DNA from: Nipponacmea schrenckii
Lineage: Eukaryota > Mollusca > Gastropoda > Lottiidae
Direction of reading: 5' to 3'
NCBI GenBank assembly: GCA_030562195.1
Contig: JAUJPP010000006.1
Coordinates: 1,364,001-1,428,000, forward strand
DNA length: 64,000 nt
The notes under the pieces are model-generated. The model saw nothing but the letters and a program-made list of their open reading frames with translations. It searched no databases and had not been told where the DNA came from. Below are positions 34,601 to 49,600 of this stretch, in pieces. The translations under genes and the position numbers were made by a program. How positions within the stretch are numbered: the stretch's first letter is position 1; every line of letters starts with the position of its first letter.

Positions 34601-37600
34601 CATTCATGCAAGTAATTAAACATTCACAATCTAACTACATCTGTCAGAAAGTAGTGTTCACTAATTGAACAATTAAAATACTTGGTCCAATAAAAGCATT
34701 AAGATGTTTTCAAAGCTCTAGTTTTACTGAGAATAAATGTGTTGTTACCTCGTATTCTGAGAATCTGGTGTCTTGTAATTTATTAACAAAGGCCTCTTTA
34801 TCTTCACGGATCCTCAGCAATCTTTTCTTCGTTTCTAATGCTTGTTTTCTTTCAGCTACCAGCTTCTCAATCTATCAATATAGTCAAAGACATTAAAAGT
34901 AATCTTGGACAATAAAGAATTATTTTTTTTAACTTTGAACCCCAGCTAACATGGATCTTTATATTTTTATGATAGTCAATAAAATGAGGGAAGATTCATT
35001 CCCAGGACACAAGGACCTTATTCTGTAAACCTGAAGATGATTTTAGTTTAACAGTTATCTGATTGGTCAATTACTAAATTAAATCTAGTTTTATAATCAA
35101 ATCATATTACTGAATTTTTTAAAATCAATTTATTAAATTGATAACAATTAACCTCCCTCTAAGTAGCGCTTTCACCGAGGTCCTCCATGAAGCGCCTCCA
35201 TCCACCATAGGGTATAAATAGAAGGAATACGACCCAGTAGCAACAGTCTCCCTGAAGAGTACAAATTGTACGAAACGCGTCGTAGCGAAACAAGGATTCT
35301 CTAAAAAGAAAGATTTCTTAACTCTTTAATTTTTTTCTCCCTCTAAGTTAGATCTGAGTACCGTATATCTATTAGAAATCATCCTCAACATACCCTTTCT
35401 TTCTCTTGCTGTTCCCAAAATTCACGAGCCTTTCTACCATTCTCTTCAATTTTCTTTTCTAATAGCGGTAATTCTTCTATTCTCTGAGCTCGAACTAAAT
35501 GATCCACCTTAATAATGAAACAAATTATAAACATAAAAACAGAACCTGAAACATGAATGCATTGAGCAACAAAATTTTTATATCAAGCAAATGAACATCA
35601 GTTTCTTCCAAAAAGTTTTGTGAATTAATTGGAAAAAGCCTGTCGAAATTCTTGTATTGGATAGTTCCTTTGAAAAGAATAGGATGCAATATTCTATTTT
35701 TAGGTTGCTCCCTCTCAATTTAAGTTAAGCCTACCTTTCTCTCCTGCAGTTTCAGTCTTTCGTTTAATTCCTTCTTCTCTTTCTCCAGTTGTTCTACCTG
35801 TTTAGCCATAATCTCATCAACATCCAGGTCAGCAATATCCTACAGAACACATTTATAATCATAGTAAATAATATTGTAGTATAGAATAGAACCTAGATTG
35901 GCACCTTATTCACAGCCATAAAACATATCTTAAGTGTTAGACTATGTTCAGATTATTTGTTACAAAATATATCTGAATCAACTCACTTCTTCATCAAATT
36001 TCTCCAGAAATTTAGATCCCATTTCTGATTTACGTAGCTGTTCAATTCGTTCTTTTACATGTTTACGTTTAATTTCCTGGTGTTCTAATACAGCACGGTG
36101 TTTCTTTCTCTCCTCAACCTCACGTTCTAGTCTCGCCATTTCTTCCTCGTAGAGTTTACTTCGTTGAGCTTCTTGTTCTTCCATTTCTTCTTTCTCCTAA
36201 ATAATTACAATTTTATCATTGTACTTTTTTTAATTAGTAGGCTGTCAAACACATGAGACAAAAGGTCTAATTTGGGCTGATTTATCTTAGACTAAAACGG
36301 CTTATTTTACCATTTTAGACACTTACTAAGCATGTGGATTCAGGAGAGCTTTAACAGGAGTTCTACTTGAATCCAGCATTTTTTAAAGGAATTTTAGGGC
36401 TGCCTTTGAGCTTGATGTATTTCTAGAATGTAAGCCTGGTGGTAGAACGATCTAATAATCAATATTAAATCATATAATCCAAAATCAACCCTGTCTGGAT
36501 ACAAGACCCATTCCAGGACGATCTCGGTACCTCCAGCAGGTTTCTATATGCCCCTTTGGACGCCAAAGTAACGTGAATATCACTTCGGTGGAATTAAGGC
36601 AATGAAAAATGAAAAAAAATCTTCTGAAAATGAACTGAAATGGGAGTTTTACATCCTACATGAATTCGGCCAATGAAAGCTGAGATCAGTGAGCAATGAG
36701 GAAAATTTGGCCAGGACAGCCACATCATAAAATACATATTGCAGAGCTTAATATAGAAATACATTGTAAATAAAACGAATGGAGTTTTACATCCTACTCT
36801 TCTATACCTAATGAAGATGGATTGTTTGTAATAGAAATAAAATGAATGGAGTTTTACATCCTACACCTAAAAGACTAAAGAAGATATACCAGTAAATGAA
36901 AGTACGTACCCTCTGATCTACGAAATGTTCCAACTGTTCCTTCCTATCCTCAATAATCTGGCGTCTCTGTAGTAGTTTAGTGTGATCACGTTTAGCCGAT
37001 GTTCGATATTCACCCATAATCTTCATCTTTAGACTTTCTCTTTCAGCCTGAAAATAAACCAGGTTCAAACTTTTATAATATATCCTGTTTAGATAAAATA
37101 CACTAGAACCGTATTCTGGAAAAATTAACTGAGGAGTATAGTGTTCCAGTCATCTGGGACCTTATTCCTGAAAATTTAATTATCAAAGAAAATTTTAGTA
37201 TTCCATTTATCTAATTTAGGTTTAATTCACATTTTCTTTTTACTGCATTTCTTCAAATCTGATGTTTTTTTTATTTAAGTGTTGGAGAATAAGGTCCCAG
37301 GAGTAAATCAGCCTGCAGGGTAAAATAGGAGAACAGTATAACCATGCCAGCATGCCGAGATACTTTAGTTTTGTTCATGCTGGTCTATTGTTTAGTGTAA
37401 TATTAATTCAGAACAATATAATTAGTACAATCTATTGTTTTCTATTAAACTAATATTAAAATTAATCTAGCATGCTATTTTGAACCTCTACCTATAGTGA
37501 GATAGAGACCCTGCTAAGAATGCATTATCATTAAACTATTTTAACTGGGGGAAGGTTGGTTATTCACAAGAAGCTAGAAACAGCGATATTGGTTGATAAA

Positions 37601-40600
37601 TCAACCAAACTTGCCTTTCTTGATATCAAAAATATCAAAATAAGTTTTGCCCATCTTGTGGCGATATTTTTTATATCAAGAAAGATTTGTAAGAGATTCT
37701 CAGCCCTAGAAGTTTACAGTATCAATAACTAACGTAACAGAATATCTAACCTGTTTCTGTTCGGGTACAATAAGATTAATAGCTTTATGCAGAGATCTGG
37801 CCATTACTGTCAACTGATTACGGATCTGTTCCGAGGGCATGTTCTGTATGAACGGCCCCTCCGGTACATCTTCTCGTTGAGCCATGTCTAAATTCGTACC
37901 AAAAGTTAACGATTTGGTTTGGTGATTAATTCGAACCTATAACAAGAACACAATTACATTCAGATGACAGATTGGTCAATGAAAAGAATGGAGTTTTACG
38001 TGGACTAATGAAGATGGACTGTTTGTAATAGAAATGAAATGAATGGAGTTTTACGTCCTACTCTTCTACCCCTACTGGGCTAGATGACAAATTGGAGGCC
38101 ATAAGCTTTCTGTATCATAGATAACCAAAGATAAGAATACATGAAATTGTGAGTAAAATGAAATCCATTAAAAATATAAAATTTTAACAGTGTGATATTT
38201 AACTCGAGATTTTCTATCTGCTTCTCTTACCATCTTATAAATAGTAGTTATTTATAGATATCCGCTGACAAGCATTCTGTGGGGGGAGGTGGGCTGGGAC
38301 AAATTTAATCTAAGGGTGGGGGTCAGAGTGTGTTCCTTTTATAATCAACATTCAAGATGTGAGAATAGTATTTATAGATATTCGCTTACAAGCATTTTTT
38401 TAAAATAAAATTAATGCTAACTTTTAGCAACTAGCAGCAATTAAAACTTGAAGTACACCAGGGACTGGCAAGGGTTCTATCAGATGCTGCTAGTTGCTAG
38501 GAGACATTTACAATAGTAGTATTCCTAACAAAGCTTAGCACACCATATCTAAGAATATTCTGTTGAAATAAAACTTTAGATTTTAAATAGAGTTACCTGA
38601 AGTTCCAATGTTTTCTTTGCATCGACAATAATTCTCTCTAAACGGAATTTAGTAGCAAATGGAACCAATGAAGCAAGACGCGAGAACTCTATGGTCTGGT
38701 AGACTTGAGAAACCTGGAACAAATCAATGGAATTAATAAATATACTTATAACCTACTGCAAGGAGCTCTTGAAGACTTGGTCAATATATTATTGGAATTT
38801 TTGATAAAATGTAACATTCGAATATATTATTATTTTTCTTTAAGGGGGTTGACAACCCTAAACCTATGTACAAAAAATAGCTTGCCAGGCAAGGTAATAT
38901 ACGCCCACTGGCAGCATTTATTTCAAATAAAAACTTTTCAGTAAGGTTACAATAAGTGGAATGAAATATTCAACCTTCAAAACCTATTTTTTTCTAGGGT
39001 CTCTAGTTTCATTAAAAACTGTCAAGAATTGTACCTAACTCAACTCATTAAATATTTTTGGGTATTTTTATGATTTGCAATAGGGTTCACCCTTAATAAT
39101 ATTTTGATATTTTTAATTCTTAATAAGGCTCATCCTTGGTTGATATTAAACAATTTCAGCGAGTTTTGTCAAAAAGGAATGTTTAGAGTGTTCACAAGCC
39201 AAAAGTTGAAAGGGTTTTTGAAAACAGGCGCAATAACTGACACTAAATATTTTTCGATTTATCTGATTTTCAATAGGGTTTATCCTTGTGAGAAAACAAA
39301 TACTAAAGCCAAGTTTCATCAAAATCCATTCAAAATTGTTCTTTCTAGAGTGTTTACAAGCTAAAATTGAACGCGTTTTCAAGAACAAGGGCTATAACTG
39401 ACACTAAATATATTTCTATTTATTTGATTTATAATAGGGTTCATCCTTGGGTAAAAACAAATACTCAAGCCAAAGTTAATCAAAATCCATTCAGAATAGT
39501 TCTTTCTAGAGTGTTTACAAGCTAAAATTGAATACGTTTTCAAAAACAAGGGCAGTAACTCATACTAAAAATTTTTTCGATTTCGCTGATTTTCAATAGG
39601 GTTCATCAATAACTGATACTAAATATTTTTCGATTTAACTGAATTTCAATAGGGTTCATCCTTAGGTGATTACAAATACTCATGCCAAGTTATGTCAAAA
39701 TCGCTCAAGAATTGTGACTTGTAGAGTGTTTACAAGGCAAAAATCCAACACATTTTATAGAACAAGGGCAATAATTCCTATTAAATATATTTCGATATGT
39801 GCTATTTTCAAAAGGGTTCATTCTTGGGTGATATTAAACAATTTCAGCAAGTTTCGTCAAAATCGGTCAATAACTGTGCTTTGTAGAGTGTTTACAAGCT
39901 AAAAATTGAACCCGTTTTCAAAAACAAGGGCAATAACTGATATTAAATTTTTTTCCATTTTACTGGTTTTCAATAGGTTTCATCCTTGGGTGATAACAAA
40001 TACTCAAGCCAAGTTTCATCAAAATCCATTAAGAATTGTTCTCTCAAGAGTGTTTACAAGCTAAAATTGAACGCGTTTTCAAGAACAAGGGCAATAACTC
40101 ATACTAAATGTTTTTCGATTTTGCTGATTTTCGATAGGGTTTATCCTTGAGTTATAACATACTCTCACATCAAGTTTCATCAAAATCGGTCAAGAATTGC
40201 ACTTTGTAGAGTGTTTACGAGCCATTCAAGAACAAGGGCACAAACTCATACTAATTTTTTTCCGATTTCGCTGATTTTCAATAGGGTTCATCCTTGCGTG
40301 ATCATAAACACTCATATTAAGTTTCATCTAAATCCGTCAAGAATTACACCGTGTAGAGTGTTTACGAGCAATTGTGGACGGACGGACGGACGGACGGACG
40401 GACGGACGGATGTGGGTGACCACAATATACGCCCCCCATTTCAACCACTTCTTTTCCACCTATCTGAAATATTTAAATATCAATGGAAAGAGGGGACTTT
40501 CGGTTATCCAAAAATATAAAATTTATTTCTTTATGACATTTCAACTATAAGAAATTGGGTATGAAAGATGAACGAAAAAAACGTCAATTATTCCCTTAAA

Positions 40601-43600
40601 ATTAGCATATCTACTAGGCTATTTAATTTAGAAGGTTGAAATTTTGCACAACGCAAGTCCACATGTATCTCTACAAAATTACGTTGGCTTTTTGGGAAAT
40701 TTTGTTTTGTTTTGAAGATATTGATAGAAATCAAAATTTTGCGAGTGCATTTACGAAAAATTGAATTTTTAAAAAACTATTCATTTTATAAACAAAAGCC
40801 AACGTAAAGTTATAGAGGACATCGTAAGCTTTAGCTGAGGCCAACGTTTGTAAAAATCGGATAAATTGTAAGCGAGATATGCTTTTGGAAAAATGGCATT
40901 TTGTTTCAACATTTTGCAAACACATGTAAACCTTACGTAATTAACGATCATGTTGTTAAAAGATTGTCTTTCATGCTGTAGAAATCTTTAAGCACCTTTT
41001 AAGCATCGATATGCACCGATATCCACACAATTGGAGTGCTAAAACAATGGATTAGCACATGTCAAAACACCCCTACCCACCAATCATAAAATTTTCTTTG
41101 TTTACATGTGACGTCTGGATTGCCCCGATACACAAACTCTTACTTTGCGTGCCGATATTAACAATAACTGACCGGCAAACGTAGAGAATGTTTATTTAGC
41201 TGATGACGTAATCACAAATGTCAACTGACAACGTAATTTGTACGTCTACATAGAGGAATACCCCGTTTTGTTCTATAAATAGATTATCTTCACGGACGGA
41301 TATCAGACGAAATACTGAAGCGATTGAGCTAAAATTTTTACTAGATGAGTTTCTTTTAATGCCATATAGAATGGATATCAACTTAATACGTTTCTTGATT
41401 GAAATACACCTCGAACGATAAGGTTGTCAACCCCCTTAAAAGAAACCTTGTACAGGTTGAATATTTGGATACCCAAAAGAAGGCAAATTTTGAAATTGCA
41501 CCTTATTGAGTTTGATAAATTGTGAGTAAAATGAAATCCATTAAAAATATAAAATTTTAACAGTGTGATATTTAACTCGAGATTTTCTATCTGCTTCTCT
41601 TACCATCTTATAAATAGTAGTTATTTATAGATATCCGCTGACAAGCATTCTGTGGGGACAGACTGGGACATATTTAATCTAATGGTGGGAGCAGGTTGGT
41701 CAATGAAAGATCATACCTGTTTCAGGACCCGTGTTATAACGATATCTTCTAGAGCTGGTTCATATTGACACAGTTCCTCATTCTTCGCTATTACATCTAG
41801 AGGTGCCGTAACTCGTTTATACAGACTAAGGGGGTGGAAATCTACCTCCAGCCACTGATACAAGTTACGTAACTCTGGATAAACATTCTGCATTACTCCA
41901 TGTTTTACCTATAATAAAGTACATTATACAGTTGTATAAAAGACTGGTCATCCAGTGAACCATAGACTACATTACCCAGCCTGCTGTCATTGGTTAAGTT
42001 TACTCTTATAACTTACTATATCATTAATATTTAATATCTTTCAATCAAATATTATTTGATTTATATTTTACCAGCTTATAGGCTAATTGATTCAACCATG
42101 GTAAAAGGTCTTCAAGATCCTTCAGTGTCCCAATACAATTTGGCAACAAACATCTTTACAATTTATTCTCAGTCTAGATTTTAAGTTTGTAGCGTTAAAA
42201 ACTCTGTTCTATTTTTATAGACAGATGAAAAACAGAAGCTTGTCATCTGATATGACCGTATAAAGGGAATGATAAAAATAGAATTAATCTAGCACACTTG
42301 GACAGTACATCTACCTATAGAAGGTAGTGACGGCGTTGAATGCATCTGGTTGATAGGGGCCCAGTAAAACTCAATATTTCTCAAATTCCAGGCTAGTTAC
42401 CTCAAAAAACATTGTGAAAACAGGATACTGACCAAAGCTCTTGAATTATCTATTTGCCAGGCATGTCTGACAAGGGTTGCAAAATGTCTGACTGTGGGAA
42501 ATTTTTAAGCGAATGTGACTAATTTTCTGCAATAATCATAAAGTTACAATGAGAATTTGTCGACATTCTTACTTCAATTGTCCGAATGAGTATTTCTAAA
42601 AACATCTCCCTGACCATACAGAAATAACTGCCTTGAAAGATATTTTGATACTTACCAAATCTTTAATAAGGCCTTGTCTCGTCGGAGGGTTGGGTAACAT
42701 CAACAAAGTGGCCAGTTGTCTTTTCTTGTCAAGTACACTCTCGTTTAATTCTAATAACTCTCCAATTGCATTATGGGATGGGGGAATCTGTACGGCAAGC
42801 GTGGCACATAATACACGGGAGGCCATCCTAAAACACAGAGGTGGATATAAATTTGTGAAGATTATTTAGAAGAATGACGTGAAATTTATATAAATAAGAA
42901 AAATATTTCTAATTCATTAAAGCACACACTCAGAGTTCATGACCTGGGACATACACTATATTTAAAGATAGCTTGCCAGGCAAGGTAACATACGCCCACT
43001 GATAGCTTTGATTGTAAAAGTAAAAGTCCAATTACAGCTGGTTCCTGATTTACAAGGAACTTGGAAGTTAACTATATTGTATTGCATTCAGAAGATCCAA
43101 TAAAAACTGTAGTCTCTACAGTGTCCACAAACAATTGTTGACAGACGGATGAGAAACAGTACATTCGAAATTCCAAGTTCCAGAATTCCAGGAATTTTTT
43201 TCAGAATCATATCAAAATCAATAGGGGTCTTCCTTGGATGTATTCCAGGAATTTTTTTCAGAATCATATCAAAATCAATAGGGGTCTTCCTTGGATGGTA
43301 ATAAACAAATATACCAAGTTACAAAAAGATTCATAAAGAAATGGAGTCTCTACAGTGTCCACAAGCTTTTGTTTACAAACAGAACAATTTGAAATTCAAA
43401 TCCAAGAATTCCAGGAATTTTTTTCGGAATCATACCAAAATCAATAGGGGTCTTCATTGAATGATAATAAACATGTATACCAAGTTTCAAGAAAATCCAA
43501 TGAAACCTGTAGTCTCCACAGTGTCCACAAACAATTATTGACAGACGGATGACAAACAGTACAATTCGAAATTCCAAGTCCCAGAATTCCAGGAATTTTT

Positions 43601-46600
43601 TTCAGAATCATATCAAAATCAATAGGGTTCTTCCTTGGATGGTTATAAACAAATATACCAAGTTACAAAAAGATTCATAAAAAAATGGAGTCTCTACAGT
43701 GTCCACAAGCTTTTGTTTACAAACAGAACAATTTGAAATTCAAAGTCCAAGAATTCCAGGAATTTTTTTCGAAATCATACCAAAATCGATAGGGTTCTTC
43801 CTTGAGTGATTATAAACAAGTATACCAAGTTTCAAGAAATTCCAATAAAAACTGTAGTCTCTACAGTGTCCACAAACAATTGTTGACAGACGGACCAACG
43901 GACAGGGGCGACAACAATATACGTCCACATTTCTATGTGGGCGTATGAAAAGCAAATTACATGGAAGTGTTTGAAAAGATAACTGAATCTCTAAAGGAGA
44001 GTATAGAATAATTGTAAGCACCATATTGTAGCCTATATCTATATAATAATAGGCTAATATAACTACTGGAGCTAGTTACTGTCGGCCCAGTCTGACGCTG
44101 AAATTACTAGGCAATAATTCCAGTAACACAAAGGCCTGTTGGGATAATGAAGACAGGATAATAACAAATAGAGATACCAACACACAGACCTTATATAACG
44201 TTAGATAATAATACAAAACAGTTTATACTTTTGGTGAAATTTGATTGGTTAACAGTTACCTCAATCGAGAGGTCAGATCAATCTAAAAGCATCGCGTCGT
44301 TCTTACATCATACAAATAACAGACCTGAACATAATTTAAGTAAAGTCAAATGACCTACAATCAATCACGAAAAGGGTCAAGTTATTTTCCGGTATAGAAA
44401 AGTAGTTTGGCGATTTCTCGCTTTTAAAATGTTTCTTAATTATTAATGTGTCCTGATTCTGGTAACTAGGTCAAACACGATCTCGTATGAAGAAATTCAT
44501 TAGCCTGCGCTTCTAGATAAACAAACTATTAAATTATAAACCAACTTACTGAGTTAGCTCATCTGGTGCTAGATTTTTTCTCTGTTCTCGAGAAAGATGA
44601 TATAGTCTGTGTAGAGTACTGGCATGAAACAGTCTGTTGCCAGATTTCCAGAAGACCAGACCTAGTTTCTGGTAGTAGTTGGCCATCAACGAAGGACGAG
44701 GCTGTTTCTTGGATAAACTTATCAATCCATGAATATCTTCCACAGCCTTAAAGGCTTCCTGAAGTAATTAATATAACAAATGTAATAGATCAAGTTTTCG
44801 TGTATCAGAGACACTGATAGCTTTAATTTGCACCATTCAAATTTTCAACATAACACTGTGGTTCCCTTAAACAAAGTGTTTGATGACACCTCTAATTGCA
44901 AAGGCACAAAATGAGTAGGTTTTACAATTAGCTATGTCAAACACCTAGTTTTAGTGAAATAACTGGAAATACAGCCGTCTGATTGAAAATTGTCTCGGTT
45001 CTGCTTCATGTATATTTAGAAACTGTGGGTAAAATGAAATCCATCAGATCTATGAAGATCTAACAGTGTGATTTAAACCCAAGTTTTAATATCTGCCTGT
45101 TATACAACATAGTATACTGTAGAGTTTACCATGACAACGACAGGCGAGTTTAACATCCATTCATATTAATTTTTGCAAGCAAATGAATGCCTTCCCTCTG
45201 CATCAGTGCAATTTTCTGACGCAACAAAAAATGCATCAAGAAAATAAGTAAACACTAGATACCCAAGAGAAGGACAGCTTGATCTTATTTCAATTAGATT
45301 GGTCCTTATAGTTTAGGATCCATTGTTAGCTCAAAACCAGGAGCACCCACCTGCCATAGTTCCATATTAATAGCTGAGTCTAACTGTACCAGTCGTGTTT
45401 CTAGATGCATGGCCTGTGATTCAGCATTATTTAGGTTAATAGCTGTTTGTTGATGTTGATGTTTATGAATATGACCAAGATGGGTACGGAGCTAAAAAAG
45501 AACCAGTGAATATAAAATCTGAGTCATATTCTTGTACATGGTAGAATATAACATCATATTCTTGTACATGGTAGAATATAACATCATATTCTTGTACATG
45601 GTAGAATATAACATCATATTCTTGTACATGGTAGAATATAACATCATATTCTTGTACATGGTAGAATATAACATCATATTCTTGTACATGGTAGAATATA
45701 ACATCATATTCTTGTACATGGTAGAATATAACATCATATTCTTGTACATGGTAGAATATAACATCATATTCTTGTACATGGTAGAATATAACATCATATT
45801 CTTGTACATGGTAGAATATAACATCATATTCTTGTACATGGTAGAATATAACATCATATTCTTGTACATGGTAGAATATAACATCATATTCTTGTACATG
45901 GTAGAATATAACATCATATTCTTGTACATGGTAGAATATAACATCATATTCTTGTACATGGTAGAATATAACATCATATTCTTGTACATGGTAGAATATA
46001 ACATCATATTCTTGTACATGGTAGAATATAACATCATATTCTTGTACATGGTAGAATATAACATCATATTCTTGTACATGGTAGAATATAACATCATATT
46101 CTTGTACATGGTAGAATATAACATCATATTCTTGTACATGGTAGAATATAACATCATATTCTTGTACATGGTAGATTAGATCCCCTTTTATTATCTCCCT
46201 GAAGTTATCACTATTTGTATCGTTGCTTTATCTTGCTAATTTATCAAAATGATGTATACTGAAATTGATAGCATAGTCTCTACTTGTGACCTAGGCCAGT
46301 GATTCTATAAGAGGGTATGGAATAAGTATTCAAAGGGGACAAGCATAGCCTTCCTTACCAACTCTCTTTAGGCTATGCAGTGTTTAGGATAAAAAATCTT
46401 TGTTAAAATTCATACAGAATTATGGAATCTATTTGTTGTAACTCTATATATAATCTATAAAACTGTGTTTAGAGTCTTTTAGAAACAAAAATAACAGACC
46501 ACATAATTAAAACTTACATTGTCACAAAGTTTTCTGAATTCAGTTTTACGAGCATATTTTAAACAGAACTTGAAAGCTGAAAAAACAAGATGAAACATAA

Positions 46601-49600
46601 TTAAAAACTGAAGCAAATATACCAGGTCTCAATTAAACAAATTTAAATAAATTAATAGTGAAGCAAGATAATACACCATGAAGTAAATACATTACTCCTG
46701 AAGCTGGGTGAATAGAAATTGGTACAAAATAGTATATATTTCATATTATGCTACACCTGCAATGGGCACTGGTGACAATTTGATAACAATAGAGAACCAA
46801 TTCTATTGACTTTAACAGTGCTAGAGATACAATCTTATATTAACAATACCTTGTTGGGCAATATCTTGATACAGCCTTTCAACTCTTGAGTTATTACGTA
46901 ATAAATCTAAACATTGACGATATGACTCCCATAGAAACTTGACCCAGGGGGTCAGGATAGCTCGGTCAGTCCTGTCCTGGGTATCTTCACCGCTCACTGC
47001 CTTCAATAACATACTGTAAATAATAATTACTCCTGTTTATCAAAACTCCACCAATATAGTTTTAGTCTAATAGATAGTTTTGTACATTTGAGTCCAATTC
47101 AAATAACGGAAGTTCACTTTAAATGTAGGTAGAATAAATAGAAATAGAATAAGATTAATTCATTCAAATATTTTTTAAAATACCTTTAATTAACGTGTTC
47201 TGCTGGCGTTTATTTTTTGAGTGGACCCTTGGGGGTGATGCAAGTAAATTGTGAGTAAAATGAAATCCATTAAAAATATAAAATTTTAACAGTGTGATAT
47301 TTAACTCGAGATTTTCTATCTGCTTCTCTTACCATCTTATAAATAGTAGTTATTTATAGATATCCGCTGACAAGCATTCTGTGGGGAGGGGACTGGGATA
47401 AATTTTATCAAAGGGTGGGGTTTACAGTGTTTTTTCTTCTATAAGGCACCCTAAGGAAGGATTTCAGTTTTTTATATAGTTATGTTTTTTTTTGCCAAGT
47501 AGACATGAACTCCGGATAAGACTTGACAGTAATATTAAGGTGTTTTAACCCATGAGCTTTCAATAACATTTTTGAGTAACTTAGTAGAGTAACAACATGT
47601 TATATATCCTGATTGCAGTTTCATATAGATACAGTTAATGAACATGTGGAATAGTACAATAAAATGTGTGAAATATCTAAGTTACAGCACTAGAATGAAA
47701 ACAAATTCAAATGCTTTTGTGGCACCAGCCAGGGTTGTTGATTTAATAAATTTTCAACCAGACATTCTAACATGTAAATAATGCATACATATGTAATTTA
47801 GCGATTTCGTCGGGTTTCTACCGCTTCTGCATGCTGTCTCCCGATCTACCGCCGGGAGACTCAAATCTACCGATTATTTTTTTCTTTTCATAACAATAAT
47901 TTTCACGGGGCCTACCGTTTTCAATGTCAAAATTCTTTACCATAAATCAATAAATTATTCTTTACTTGTATTTTAATTGCCGGTGACACGCGTTAATCTC
48001 ATCCCGTAATAATATTATCATTGCCTGATTAATTAATCCCCCGATTAAGATGATAACTTGATCCATTTTTCACCCAATAATGTTTTTATAACAACATCCG
48101 GTACACTCTACTTTCGCTTTTATGATTAATTTTACGGTAGCCTTAATTTTACCATAAACGAAATTTTGAAATCTTCACGATATTTTATGATAGTCATCAA
48201 TTTTGTGTGATTTATAAATAACTTAGACATCGTTTCAAAATGCGTTTTGTATTATCGGTAGATTTTTAGTCTAAACTTAATAGTATCTCAACTTCGTTTC
48301 TTATAATCACTTTATAATTTGACTGTAGCATGTAAACAAACATTTATTGCTGCATAACAGGCTACTTTTGATACCAAAATGTCAATACGGAAGCGGCGAA
48401 TTCGGTTCAATATATCGTAAGCTTGCTTCAGGAAAATTACATTACCTTTCATTCTGTGCAATTAATGATGGAGAGAAGTCATTAATTACAATTTTGGCTA
48501 TCCATATTTGCAAAATTCATGAATTTACACGCTTTGAAAAAAATCTACCAATTTTTCACGCAATCTCCTGATTTTTCAAGACAAATCTCCCGATTTTTTT
48601 TCATGACCTGTACACATGAAAAATGCACTAAATATAACAGATTTGAATAGAAAATGTCTATAGTGCATCAATATTGTGATAAGTAATTTTGGAACCCCTA
48701 TCAGACATGACCGGCAAATACAGTTAAATCAACAGCCCTGAGGGGCACCTGCCTAGAAGAGCATGATAAAAGAATAAACTCGTCTAAGTTGCCCGTAGCA
48801 GGTGGCTCATGGACTCTCCTACATAAAGTCAAGCTGATCATACCTTTCTGGGGAATCAGGTAGATCTAAATCATCCACATCCACAACTTTCTGGTGTGAT
48901 TTCTCTCTAGCAGCTTCTGTTCTCTCTTCAGCTAGTTGAATATAACATCTCACAACATCCACTAACGAGGCAATATTTACCTGGAATAATTAATTAATGT
49001 TAGAATTATAGTAGCATGTAGTTGTGGGTATTGTTAATCATGTCAAGTGGTATCTAGACCCTATTTCTGCTGCTCAAAGGTTTTATCTGGAGGTGGTGTG
49101 AGTAAAATGAAATCCATTAAGAATATAAAATTTTAACAGTGTGATATTTAACTTGAGATTTTCTATCTGCTTCTCTTACCATCTTATAAATAGTAGTTAT
49201 TTATAGATATCCGCTGACAAGCATTCTGTGGGGACAGGCTGGGATAGATTTAATCTAAGGGTGGGGATGAGGGTGTGTTTCTTCTATAATCAACATTTAC
49301 AGTGTCTGCAACTAGAGTAGTTTTTTATAGATATCTGCTGACAAGCATTCCATGGGACAGAGGCTGAGATCTTAAGGTGGGGTTAAGTTTAAATTTCATG
49401 TTCATTCTATGTTGAGTATTCCTAAAAGTACTTGTTTGTTTTAAATATTACCTGCTGACATATATTCTTATATTGATAGAGACCTTCTTTAGCAATATGA
49501 CTCTTCCTCAACTCTACACACAACTGCAGGTATTTCTGCATGATAGGTTCGTGAACCTTCTGCCATGTTCGATGACGTTTACTTTTGATGACATCAGACA

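Noticed and set aside
39104..40519. Plus and minus frames such as CRVFTSQK and [12 protein letters not shown]
   Set aside because: Repeat-derived frames within the tandem part of a mobile element; commonly mispredicted as proteins in mollusc genomes.
45492..46179. 225-codon minus and 215-codon plus frames of decapeptide repeats
   Set aside because: Side effect of a perfect 30 bp non-coding array in EIF3A intron 5; open on both strands and without flanking unique coding sequence.
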